DNA of 25,391 nt from positions 193,376-218,766 of the forward strand of contig PDIM01000016.1 of the NCBI GenBank assembly GCA_002811675.1, in the 5' to 3' direction. This document shows positions 19,001-25,391 of the stretch, one piece after another. This DNA comes from Ichthyosporea sp. XGB-2017a (lineage: Eukaryota > Opisthokonta > Ichthyosporea). Each line of letters opens with the position of its first letter. Within the stretch, counting starts at the first letter, position 1. The position numbers were made by a program, and so were the translations under genes. The notes under the pieces were generated by a model that ran no database searches, had not been told where the DNA came from, and saw nothing but the letters and a program-made list of their open reading frames with translations.

Positions 19001-22000
19001 TTCCCATTATTGGTCCAAATACACCTTTTCGGCGCTTATCTAGCTTGCTGAGAAGAAGATCTTGAACAGCATTGGCTTGAGTCTGAGCGGTAAAGTTGAT
19101 AGTAATAGGAATAAACTTTTCAGTACTTAACTGATTAACATGTCTCTGAGTAATTGCTGATTTCCCTGTACCTGTAGGGCCAACTATAAGCAAACTTTGA
19201 CCATGGCTGATAAATAGGTCCAATAGGTATACCTGTCTGGCAGTTTCCACAGTCGGTATAATTACTTCGTTGAGTTTAACTTCAGGAGTCAAATTAACTT
19301 CTGTTAAAGTTTCCAGCCATGTGGTCCACACACCCATACCTCGTTTCACATAGCAGTAATCAAAAACTGTTCCCTTTTGAGGAAATATGGCATTGCGGTC
19401 CATTCGAATATTAGACGGCTTGTCAACGCCGGGGACTCCATCATTTAATATCCCTCTGAAAAAATCATTAAACTTATTTTGGCTATCTTGATCAACACCA
19501 GCTCCGAGACTCCACACAATAGAAAACAAAAACAAACATTCGAGCCAGCACGTTATTTGATTTGCCTCGATAGCTTTGGTTGTATCGCGAAGTTCGTCCA
19601 TAAGGTTGTAATAAAGTGTCATACACTCCCTAGCCAAATGCGATGTTGAAGTGGGAACATATTCACGACATTGCTTTTTAATAAAAGTTAAGCATGGGTC
19701 AAGCAGCCATTCAAACATATTTCGCACAAGTGAACGATGATCCTCGGTTAATACATCAGGAAGAGTATTTAACCATGATTCCAACAAAGGCCGCCAACCT
19801 AAACGAGCAGGCTCCATGTATATCATACCACAACGACTAACAGTGGCCGGGGACGCTGCTTCTAGATCCATAGGTTCGAATATCAAGTTCATTGAATTGC
19901 TCATTTGAATAATTTCGCCACTCATGAGACATAACTTCTTGTTATCATCCAATACAGTGTTCATGTTTTCAATCCAAATAGCGTCAACAGGGCCATCAAA
20001 AAGTATCCATTTTCTGTCTTTGGTCTGAGCAGACGCATAATCTCTAAAGGTGTTAGCTAGAATTCCATCAGACCATTCATGTGAAACATCGTCGAATTCA
20101 CCATAAAGTTGCCCCATTTTGATAGACTTTGGATTGATTATTTTATACAAAACTTTGTTTTCATCCATTGTTCCAGATTCAGCAAGATCAGTTAGGGCAA
20201 GGGCAAGCATTTGGTATCCACAGGTTTTACCGGAAAGAGGATTTCCAACAACCATAAAGCCATGTCTAACCAACATCATCTCATAAATCTGAATGATTTT
20301 ATCCATGAAGTATTTATCCGGCTGAAGATTGTGTTTTGCCATATTCGATTCTAAAGCTCCTATTAAATCTGTATAATCAGGCTTTGGTAGAGTAATCCCA
20401 GGAAATAAATCAGAAATAATACCCTCAAACAGAGGAATGTCTTGAGATAAGAATTTAGGTAAATTAACATCCATAAGCGAGCGCAATAAGACAATATCTT
20501 CTTGCTCTTCAGGGAATTTTAGCTTCAAGTTCCCGGCTGCAGTCAAAACAGACTTTACTGCTCTCATACCGTAGTCATAGTGAGACTGTGATGACAGTTG
20601 CTCAGAGCAGAGTCTATATGTGGCGACAATTTTGACCGAAAGGGCTCTCGCTTCAATAAATCCCATTGAATACAAACAAATCTCTCCAATTAAGGCATAG
20701 TCTGGTACCATCATAGCCACAGTTCTAAAGAGGACCTTTAAGTTATCAGGCAACTCGGATCTTCCTGCATACCCAGGATTCATGGTTATAAACATGGTGC
20801 ATGAAGCATCTAAAGACAACTCTGTCCCTTCAAACATGAATTTTTCTAAGTCGAGCGATTTTGCCCTTTGAATAGTCAAAATTTGTTGAGCGACTACAGA
20901 GAGCACTTCTAAGTCAATTCTATTGAACTCATCAAAGCAAGCCCAGGCGCCAGCTTGTGCAACGCCCTTGAAGAATTTTCCCATTGCAACATAATCCAAA
21001 CCATCTGAACAATTGAATACCACACACTGTTTGGCCAAGGCTTTTGCCAAGTCTTTGCACGTCTCAGTTTTACCAGTTCCTGCAGGTCCTTCTGGAGCAC
21101 CTCCCAAGTTTAGCTTCAAAGCTCCCATTAACGTACGATAGCATCTATCAGTCAATGGTGTAATAACCAAGCGAGGGCTATTGCCAAGGTATTCATAACC
21201 GTATTTCATGACGCTATTAATCATATGAACCATTGCATCATTATCATCCCAGTAGTATCGCAACTGGCTTATCCAGGCAAAGTCAAGAGGGGAGCAAACA
21301 CCCTCATCGCTGAGCTGCTGAACTACATCTCTGGCATGGACGTCTATTACAACAAGGGCACCAAGAGTGACCCTTGCCATTGCTGGAAGTTTTCCACGTA
21401 CTAGATTAATGATTTTTTTGAGGTCGTTGTTTAATACGTTGACATGTTCTTCACACCCCTTTGACCGTGATAAAGCTTCAGTGACATCTTTGGTCCAATA
21501 AATTTGGCTAACACAAAGTACAATTTGACCTGGCCAATTAAGAACCCAATCATCCCTAGTACCCTCTTTATATGCTTGAACAGACTTTGAAACAAGGTGT
21601 TGCAAAGAATTCTTCATGACCGTCTCTACCTGCTGAAGCCACTTTTCTACCATTCCATTGGCCTGCGCGGGATTGATGAGAGAGTTCATTTCCACTCGCT
21701 CTTCTTCTGCACTATACATTCCCAGGATCTCCTTGTTGTCATTGAAATCAAGCTTCGCAATACCTTCAAAGCACTTCTTCAAGTGGGGTTGTACTCTGAG
21801 AGGATCTTTGGTCTCCGACAAAATCTCTAACAACTCATCATTGGACAAGAAAAAGAAGCGGGGAAAAAAGAGCCTTTTCTTTTCTAGATATGCATTGAGT
21901 CCCTTTTGGATCTGCTCTAATAACGCATTGGATTCTTGAAGACTTTCAAGTAAGCCTGCTTTAGAGCAAATATGAATGATTTTGGGACCTCTATATGCGT

Positions 22001-25000
22001 CTGACATTGTCTCTTTCCAATTTTTGTCAACAATACCATATTTACGTCCCTCTTCGGGCATTTGCGCCATGATATCTTCCGAGCTGAAAATTGGCTCCAG
22101 ATAGAGCCATGTGCATTGAACCTGTAGCCATTGGTCTACGATATCTTGCATTAGGATCAGCTTTGTTTCCCATTGTTTAATACGCTCCTCAAATGGACGA
22201 ATAAACGGAGAACCTCGCATTGTTTGAGTCTTTACGATGTGATCATCAAGAAGTTGCTGTATTTCATCAACGGAAGCCAGAATATATGTTTCTGTTTCAC
22301 GATACCGTACAAAGGAAAATTCCATAATATCCCACTCCTCTTCCATTTTTTCCATTGCCTTTTCAAGACCAAATTCTTTGCTTGCTGAAACGCTGACTTC
22401 CTCAAACTTCTCAACAAACTGTCCAAGATTCATATCAAGAATTTTTGAAAGGCTGGTAGTTGGATCAGGAATAATGTCAAATCCTGCAATTTCTGACATT
22501 TTTTCCCAATGGCGCGTTCTAAGTCCAGGATTGCAAAGGCATTGAATAAGGGGTACATTGACTTTAAATTTGTCCAATTTTGTTTTCACATTTTCAGCAA
22601 CTCTTCTAGGTCCCAACTGATCAGAAAAGGACTTTGTAAGTTTGAACACAGTGCGCCACATGTTACCCACTTCATTTTCAATCTCTTCAGCATTTAACTT
22701 TAAGAAAGACCCTGTCATCCAGTTATTGTACGAATTTTGGAAATCTCTTGCAATATTCCATAGTTGATCGTACGGCTGTTTGGAAGCAATCAACTCTTGG
22801 ATTTGAGGAAATGAAGTTTGTTCCCACACCAAAAGCTCCTCCTCGCGATTGATAAGCTCACTTTCTTCTTGAAAACCTTTAATCTTTCTGTCCAAAGATT
22901 GCAAGTCTTTAATGTAGTCATTCATTTCACTTATATTTCCTTTGTCTTTAAAAGCTTCGATATCCACAGCAGCTGTCTCAAGGGCTTCGAAAAAACTTGC
23001 AATTCTCAACTTCAAGTCTTCCTGGACTTTAGATCGCTTGTTGGCCATTCGCTGGTTACTAAGCTCAAATACAGGCTCGATTCGCTCGTGCCAGGTAAAA
23101 GTAGTTATGTTCAATTTAATGTCTTCTTCCGACATGTTTGCAAATCGAAGGAGAAAATTAAGTCTTTCTCTAGCTTCTGAAATTTCCACCATCAAGTTGT
23201 TTACGCCTTCACCTCGGGCGTGGTTGACATATGCTACAAGGTTCACCATATCTTCGGTAGTGGTGGGCATTTCCATGGCTTTAGTGGCAATTTGATCAAA
23301 TCTATCACATATGCTTCTGTTAACTCTTCTATTTTGATCAGATACATTTTCAATGAGAAAATTCGCAAGCTTCGAAGCTCGATCGGCTAAGGCCGTGTTC
23401 AAAACCGTGCAGTCAAGCGAAATTAATCCCATTGGCAGGATTTTGGGCAATAGGCGGATTTCATCTCTAACCGCGTGGAACTTGTTAATCTCTTCCGTGA
23501 ACTGATCAAGGCTATTGTTAGCCTTAACAAATTCTTCCGCCCTCTTCTGAGCTTTAAGCGAGAGAAGGTACTTGTATGGGTCATAGCTAGTAAGGTAAAT
23601 TTGTGGACCAAGAGTGTTTTTGCTAAGGATAATTTTGATTTCCTTTCTTATGTCTTTGATTTCACTTTCTTCAAGTCCCACTGAGTTCAAAACCAAATTT
23701 GACTCTGCTAAAGACATAAACAGCTGTGTTTCTATTCTGGGCATGTCTTTGCCACTCAGTATTATCTCGTCAAAAAGCCCCATAATGCAATTTTCCAATT
23801 CGCTAAATGAAGGCTCGAATTGGATTCTATTGCTTTCATCAACGACGACACTTACGGTGAAAGCTGGCGTCTTTGAAGCAAATGGGTGCTCCAAAGGATT
23901 TTTATCAAATGAATTCCCAGCCTGATAATACTTGAAAAACTCCAAGAGGTCCACCATTGATTCAAAAATGCAATGTCTGAGCTGGTTGGACATTAAAGTT
24001 TCAACGGCTTTAAAAAAGTGATCCAAAAGCTCATAACCGTCAGTATCATCAGTGCCCTTTTGAACAAGTGGATACCATTGACTTTTAGATGCATGAAATA
24101 TCCCTAGAGCCTCTGCTAACCAAGATGTTTTAAGGTATTCTTCACCTTTGTTGTAGCTTCTCCTTACAATTCCTTCAAATTCCTGGGTTGACAGAGGGAG
24201 TGCTGAGCTCCTAACACCAGGTAAATCAAACAACCGAAAGTCTTTGTAAGTAAGCTCCCACAGATTTAGTAATTGTAGAATAGATGGATTCGTTATATGT
24301 AAAATCTGCTCCATGTTGCTATAAGCTTGCTCAAAGGTATTGTGCCAAGGCACTGGTGCTCGGATAACCCTTGGCTCGTAATTAACGGGAATTTGTTCTA
24401 TTTTAAGTCTTTTTCGCTCATTTTCGTCAAACAGAATATAATCGACAATGCTTCTCTTTAAACTGAGTATATAATCATCGTGCATTTCCTGCTGCAGATT
24501 CTCCACTTCGTCCTTTAGTGATGGAATATCCTGAAAGTCCTCCGGAAGGGGCAACATTTCCATTACATTTGCAACGTGCTCCTCTTCTAAGGGTGCAATC
24601 GCATCAGAATCAATGCCGTTTTGTGCATAGTAATAATATCGAAATAAATCGTGCTCTGTTGGAGAGCTTGGTCTTGAGTGAGCGCGATCAAACTCTTGCT
24701 GCCTAGTACCCGGAGTAACTGGTCGACTCTCGTCCATTATATCGCTCTGCTTCCGTTTTCGTATCCCCCCAATACAAGTTTTTCCATCTTCTCCCCCTAC
24801 TTTATCCCTATGTAATAATACTGGCTTATGATTACTATTGTTTACAGGCGGAAGACTTTCAATCCTCAAGTCTGCTGCTGTAGGTGTGTAATTGTTTGCT
24901 ATAGATTCGCTGGGGCTGCGATGGTACTTCACCTCCTTGTATGGCGATGCTAGCGTCATAGCCTGCTTACGCAACAGCGGTGGGTAGTTGTTACTGTGCT

Positions 25001-25124
25001 TGATCACGCTATAGAAAGCCGTAGTAGTGGCGGAGAGTGGAGGAGCTGTCTTCACCGGGGGAAGAACGGCCATGGGACGCTTACTTAGCGCTTCCTTGGC
25101 AGCCTCCACCGAATTTGGCTCCAT
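13035..25124 (-). CDS. DNAH7: Axonemal inner-arm dynein heavy chain, DNAH3/7/12 group
   Basis: A motor ATPase of ciliary and flagellar inner arms that slides doublet microtubules. The 4029 residues match the single-headed DNAH3/7/12 group (about 4000). I start at ATG 25124 (MEPNSVEAAKEAL) because the further 72 open residues come from A/T homopolymer DNA. A variable, disordered N-terminus of about 200 residues (with RKRKQSD) precedes tail and linker (SFVRYRETETYIL near 935). The AAA ring follows: AAA1 Walker A GPAGTGKT near 1346 with Walker B WACFDEFNRI; AAA2 GNPLSGKT near 1625; AAA3 GPTGTGKS near 1980 with VFVDDMNMPQ; AAA4 GVGGSGRQS near 2342, with Arg in place of Lys as is common in axonemal chains. 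The coiled-coil stalk and microtubule-binding tip span about 2575-2880, then AAA5 (YLGPFTSAFR near 2925), AAA6 and the C-terminal domain (YKTSARRGTLSTTGHSTNYV, ending HWINRGVAVLCQLDD). No intron or break is evident. The exact paralogue within the group is uncertain. Confidence 0.95.
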   Translation of the reverse strand: MEPNSVEAAKEALSKRPMAVLPPVKTAPPLSATTTAFYSVIKHSNNYPPLLRKQAMTLASPYKEVKYHRSPSESIANNYTPTAADLRIESLPPVNNSNHKPVLLHRDKVGGEDGKTCIGGIRKRKQSDIMDESRPVTPGTRQQEFDRAHSRPSSPTEHDLFRYYYYAQNGIDSDAIAPLEEEHVANVMEMLPLPEDFQDIPSLKDEVENLQQEMHDDYILSLKRSIVDYILFDENERKRLKIEQIPVNYEPRVIRAPVPWHNTFEQAYSNMEQILHITNPSILQLLNLWELTYKDFRLFDLPGVRSSALPLSTQEFEGIVRRSYNKGEEYLKTSWLAEALGIFHASKSQWYPLVQKGTDDTDGYELLDHFFKAVETLMSNQLRHCIFESMVDLLEFFKYYQAGNSFDKNPLEHPFASKTPAFTVSVVVDESNRIQFEPSFSELENCIMGLFDEIILSGKDMPRIETQLFMSLAESNLVLNSVGLEESEIKDIRKEIKIILSKNTLGPQIYLTSYDPYKYLLSLKAQKRAEEFVKANNSLDQFTEEINKFHAVRDEIRLLPKILPMGLISLDCTVLNTALADRASKLANFLIENVSDQNRRVNRSICDRFDQIATKAMEMPTTTEDMVNLVAYVNHARGEGVNNLMVEISEARERLNFLLRFANMSEEDIKLNITTFTWHERIEPVFELSNQRMANKRSKVQEDLKLRIASFFEALETAAVDIEAFKDKGNISEMNDYIKDLQSLDRKIKGFQEESELINREEELLVWEQTSFPQIQELIASKQPYDQLWNIARDFQNSYNNWMTGSFLKLNAEEIENEVGNMWRTVFKLTKSFSDQLGPRRVAENVKTKLDKFKVNVPLIQCLCNPGLRTRHWEKMSEIAGFDIIPDPTTSLSKILDMNLGQFVEKFEEVSVSASKEFGLEKAMEKMEEEWDIMEFSFVRYRETETYILASVDEIQQLLDDHIVKTQTMRGSPFIRPFEERIKQWETKLILMQDIVDQWLQVQCTWLYLEPIFSSEDIMAQMPEEGRKYGIVDKNWKETMSDAYRGPKIIHICSKAGLLESLQESNALLEQIQKGLNAYLEKKRLFFPRFFFLSNDELLEILSETKDPLRVQPHLKKCFEGIAKLDFNDNKEILGMYSAEEERVEMNSLINPAQANGMVEKWLQQVETVMKNSLQHLVSKSVQAYKEGTRDDWVLNWPGQIVLCVSQIYWTKDVTEALSRSKGCEEHVNVLNNDLKKIINLVRGKLPAMARVTLGALVVIDVHARDVVQQLSDEGVCSPLDFAWISQLRYYWDDNDAMVHMINSVMKYGYEYLGNSPRLVITPLTDRCYRTLMGALKLNLGGAPEGPAGTGKTETCKDLAKALAKQCVVFNCSDGLDYVAMGKFFKGVAQAGAWACFDEFNRIDLEVLSVVAQQILTIQRAKSLDLEKFMFEGTELSLDASCTMFITMNPGYAGRSELPDNLKVLFRTVAMMVPDYALIGEICLYSMGFIEARALSVKIVATYRLCSEQLSSQSHYDYGMRAVKSVLTAAGNLKLKFPEEQEDIVLLRSLMDVNLPKFLSQDIPLFEGIISDLFPGITLPKPDYTDLIGALESNMAKHNLQPDKYFMDKIIQIYEMMLVRHGFMVVGNPLSGKTCGYQMLALALTDLAESGTMDENKVLYKIINPKSIKMGQLYGEFDDVSHEWSDGILANTFRDYASAQTKDRKWILFDGPVDAIWIENMNTVLDDNKKLCLMSGEIIQMSNSMNLIFEPMDLEAASPATVSRCGMIYMEPARLGWRPLLESWLNTLPDVLTEDHRSLVRNMFEWLLDPCLTFIKKQCREYVPTSTSHLARECMTLYYNLMDELRDTTKAIEANQITCWLECLFLFSIVWSLGAGVDQDSQNKFNDFFRGILNDGVPGVDKPSNIRMDRNAIFPQKGTVFDYCYVKRGMGVWTTWLETLTEVNLTPEVKLNEVIIPTVETARQVYLLDLFISHGQSLLIVGPTGTGKSAITQRHVNQLSTEKFIPITINFTAQTQANAVQDLLLSKLDKRRKGVFGPIMGKKCVVFVDDMNMPQKETYGAQPPIELLRQYLDHGNWYDRKDTSKQEIVDVQLLGAMGPPGGGRNTITARFTRHFNIMGIDAFDPATMSRIFGTIVNYHFTKGYEPMLLKFCKPLINATVNVYREAMLQLLPTPSKSHYVFNLRDFARVINGVLLVPPSQLDNGDKLIRLWVHEVYRVFYDRLVDKTDQNWFFDFIKEQVGTNFNVKFDQTFAHLKDEEQKEELNDENLRLLLFGDYQVPDAEPRIYDEVLDIEGLANTINTYLEDYNQMSKAPMSLVMFRFAIEHVSRISRILKQPNGHALLVGVGGSGRQSLTRVAAFMSDYELFSIELSKNYTRVEWLDDIKKVLRKAGFEGKPTVFLFSDTQIKDESYLEDINMLLNAGEVPNIYPVDEKAEIIEKMRSVVKEKSLKMDNTPAAMYTYFIERCRNNMHIVLCFSPIGDAFRTRLRMYPSLINCCTIDWFQAWPEDALELVATRSLADVEMTDEIRKNCIFMCKHFHEYVRELSEKFYNTLMRRNYVTPTSYLELIKAFKSLLGAKREEVETMRNRYVVGLEKLDFAAGQVSIMQTELEALQPELIKTSAETVEIMKQVEIETAEVDAKAKLVAEDEAVANEKADAATAIKTECEADLALAIPALNEAIGALNTLKPNDITIVKSMKNPPGPVKMVMEAVCILKGLKPERKPDPSGSGKMVEDYWSVSQKLLGDSKFLENLKQYDKDNINPKFMKVIREKYITNPEFDPNLIKAASSAAEGLCKWVRAMDTYDNVVKVVAPKKEKLALAEEELAAVMVILNEKRAVLKDLQDKLDQLNAKFKEMTDKKDKLEAEVELCSQKLQRAEQLIGGLGGEKTRWSSVAEVLAGRYINLTGDVLLSSGVVAYLGPFTSAFRNDAITNWSDIAKEKAIPLSDDFSVIKTLGEPIKIRAWNLAGLPTDNFSIDNGIMVDNARRWPLMIDPQGQANKWVKNMEKDNKLVVIKLTDSDYIRTLENSIQFGHPVLMENVGEELDAVLEPLLLKQVFLQGGVQMIKLGDNVIEYAKDFRFYITTKLRNPHYLPELSTKVSVLNFMITQEGLEDQLLGIVAAKEKPELEEEKNQLIVESASNKKQLKELEDKILEVLSSSSGNILEDETAISVLSESKKLAKEISEKQEIADKTEIKIDETRNGYKPVAIHSATLFFCISELANIDPMYQYSLTWFINLYIQSIANSEPNDDLDQRIGILNDYFTYSIYCNVCRSLFEKDKLLFSFILCIALMKIKKEIIDEEYIFLLSGGIALENNVPNPAPEWLSDKSWSEIVRVSKLDAFNGFYEDFAKNIDSWKEIYDSQDPDKKDLPGNWASSLSLMQKLVVLRTLRPDKCVPGVQNFIVSTIGKRFIEPPQFDLGSSYADSNNCTPLIFVLSPGADPMEGLLRFADENGMGGQKCQSISLGQGQGPIAANMIKQALKLGTWVVLQNCHLATSWLSTLEKICEEWMVPDSTHNDFRLWLTSYPSANFPVTVLQNGVKMTNEPPKGLRSNIYRSYTSDPISDPEFFGACAKSVQWEKLLFGLCFFHGVVQERRKFGPLGWNIPYEFNDSDLKISMQQLQMFLNEYEEIPFDALSYLTGQCNYGGRVTDEWDRRCLMSLLGIYYAEDTVSSDDYKFSASGTYFAPPKGSYQDYLEYIKSLPLNAYPEVFGMHENADISKNQAETSQLFEGVLTTLPRQSSGGGQSSQDMVSELAEDILSKLPPDFDLDAVREKFPVIYTESMNTVLAQECIRFNRLTSVVRASLINIKKAIKGLVVMSSELEGVFNGMMVGKIPSMWEGKSFPSLKPLGSYILDLLKRLSMLQMWYENGTPEEFWISGFFFTQSFLTGALQNYARKYAIAIDKLAFSFEVMDKDENMGGKPEDGIYCKGLFLEGARWNRDTQVLAESFKKVLFDVVPIIWFKPAIKDEIVTGNAYLCPIYKTSARRGTLSTTGHSTNYVLPISLPSDQPSSHWINRGVAVLCQLDD

Positions 25125-25256
25125 TGTGTTCAAATCGTTCTTTTTTCGGTAAACAAAAGACAGTTGTCTTCCTTGATTAGTTTTCTCTTCCCGTCCCTCA
25201 AGTACCGAAATATATATTCTTAATCCCCTTTTTTTCACAGTGCAAATAGTAAACAG
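25125..25256 (-). promoter_or_regulatory. Upstream region of the dynein gene
   Basis: The sequence just upstream of the dynein ATG (context AACACAATGG on minus). It is AT-rich with a TATATAT stretch near 25211 and a T run at 25229-25235. No ciliary-gene regulatory motif could be confirmed by eye. Confidence 0.35.
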
Positions 25257-25391
25257 AAAAAAAAAAAAAAAAAGAAAGAACGAGACGAGGCAGATAGAAA
25301 AAAAGAAAAAAAAACTTTTTGAATTTTTCATTCGTTTCAAGTTTTCAAATTTCGTTTTTTTTTTGTTCTCTTTTCTTATTTCGCTTTACAT
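25257..25391. repeat. Long direct repeat, copy 2 (cut by window end)
   Basis: The second copy of the segment at 11028-11158, in the same orientation, 135 bp up to the last base of the window. It differs only in two A-run lengths. It begins at the A run after AAATAGTAAACAG and may extend beyond the window. Confidence 0.95.

Noticed and set aside
25125-25340. 72-residue N-terminal extension of dynein from ATG 25340
   Set aside because: It is translated from A/T homopolymers and the direct repeat (runs of Phe). The ATG at 25124 has a better context and gives the usual family length.

Overview
This is a stretch of nuclear DNA from a unicellular eukaryote that has, or recently had, a motile flagellum. 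The evidence is a complete single-headed axonemal dynein heavy chain, spliced genes with short GT-AG introns (86 to 142 bp), AATAAA-type polyadenylation signals, and eukaryotic housekeeping proteins (alpha-SNAP, IMP dehydrogenase, the NuA4 subunit Eaf7). Spacers are AT-rich and full of A/T homopolymers. I cannot name the lineage from sequence alone; a zoosporic fungus, another early-branching opisthokont or a different flagellated protist would all fit.

Layout, left to right. (1) 107-2983, plus: a 958-residue type I membrane protein with a signal peptide, a long acidic ectodomain carrying six 26-residue tandem repeats, and a C-terminal membrane helix. (2) 3850-4641, plus: a 263-residue secreted, Cys-containing, probably N-glycosylated protein of unknown family. 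(3) 5101-6205, plus: alpha-SNAP (Sec17), three exons. (4) 6206-6749: the spacer between the convergent alpha-SNAP and IMPDH genes, with a GC-rich, hairpin-rich island that looks like an independent non-coding RNA or SINE. (5) 6750-8288, minus: single-exon IMP dehydrogenase. (6) 8889-9751, plus: a small secreted six-cysteine protein in three exons, divergent from IMPDH. (7) 9877-11027: an octanucleotide (TATCTCTC) satellite interrupted by an assembly gap of 998 N. (8) 11315-12884, plus: an Eaf7/MRGBP-like protein in two exons. (9) 13035-25124, minus: an apparently intronless 12.1-kb dynein heavy chain of the DNAH3/7/12 group.

The genes do not form one pathway. Four are general cell machinery (membrane fusion, GTP synthesis, chromatin acetylation, ciliary motility); three encode secreted or surface proteins I do not recognise. 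The observations most worth following are the structured island at 6382-6640, the near-identical direct repeat at both ends of the right-hand contig (11028-11158 and 25257-25391), which bears on whether the assembly here is linear and correct, and the unrecognised secretory proteins with their repeat and splicing features.
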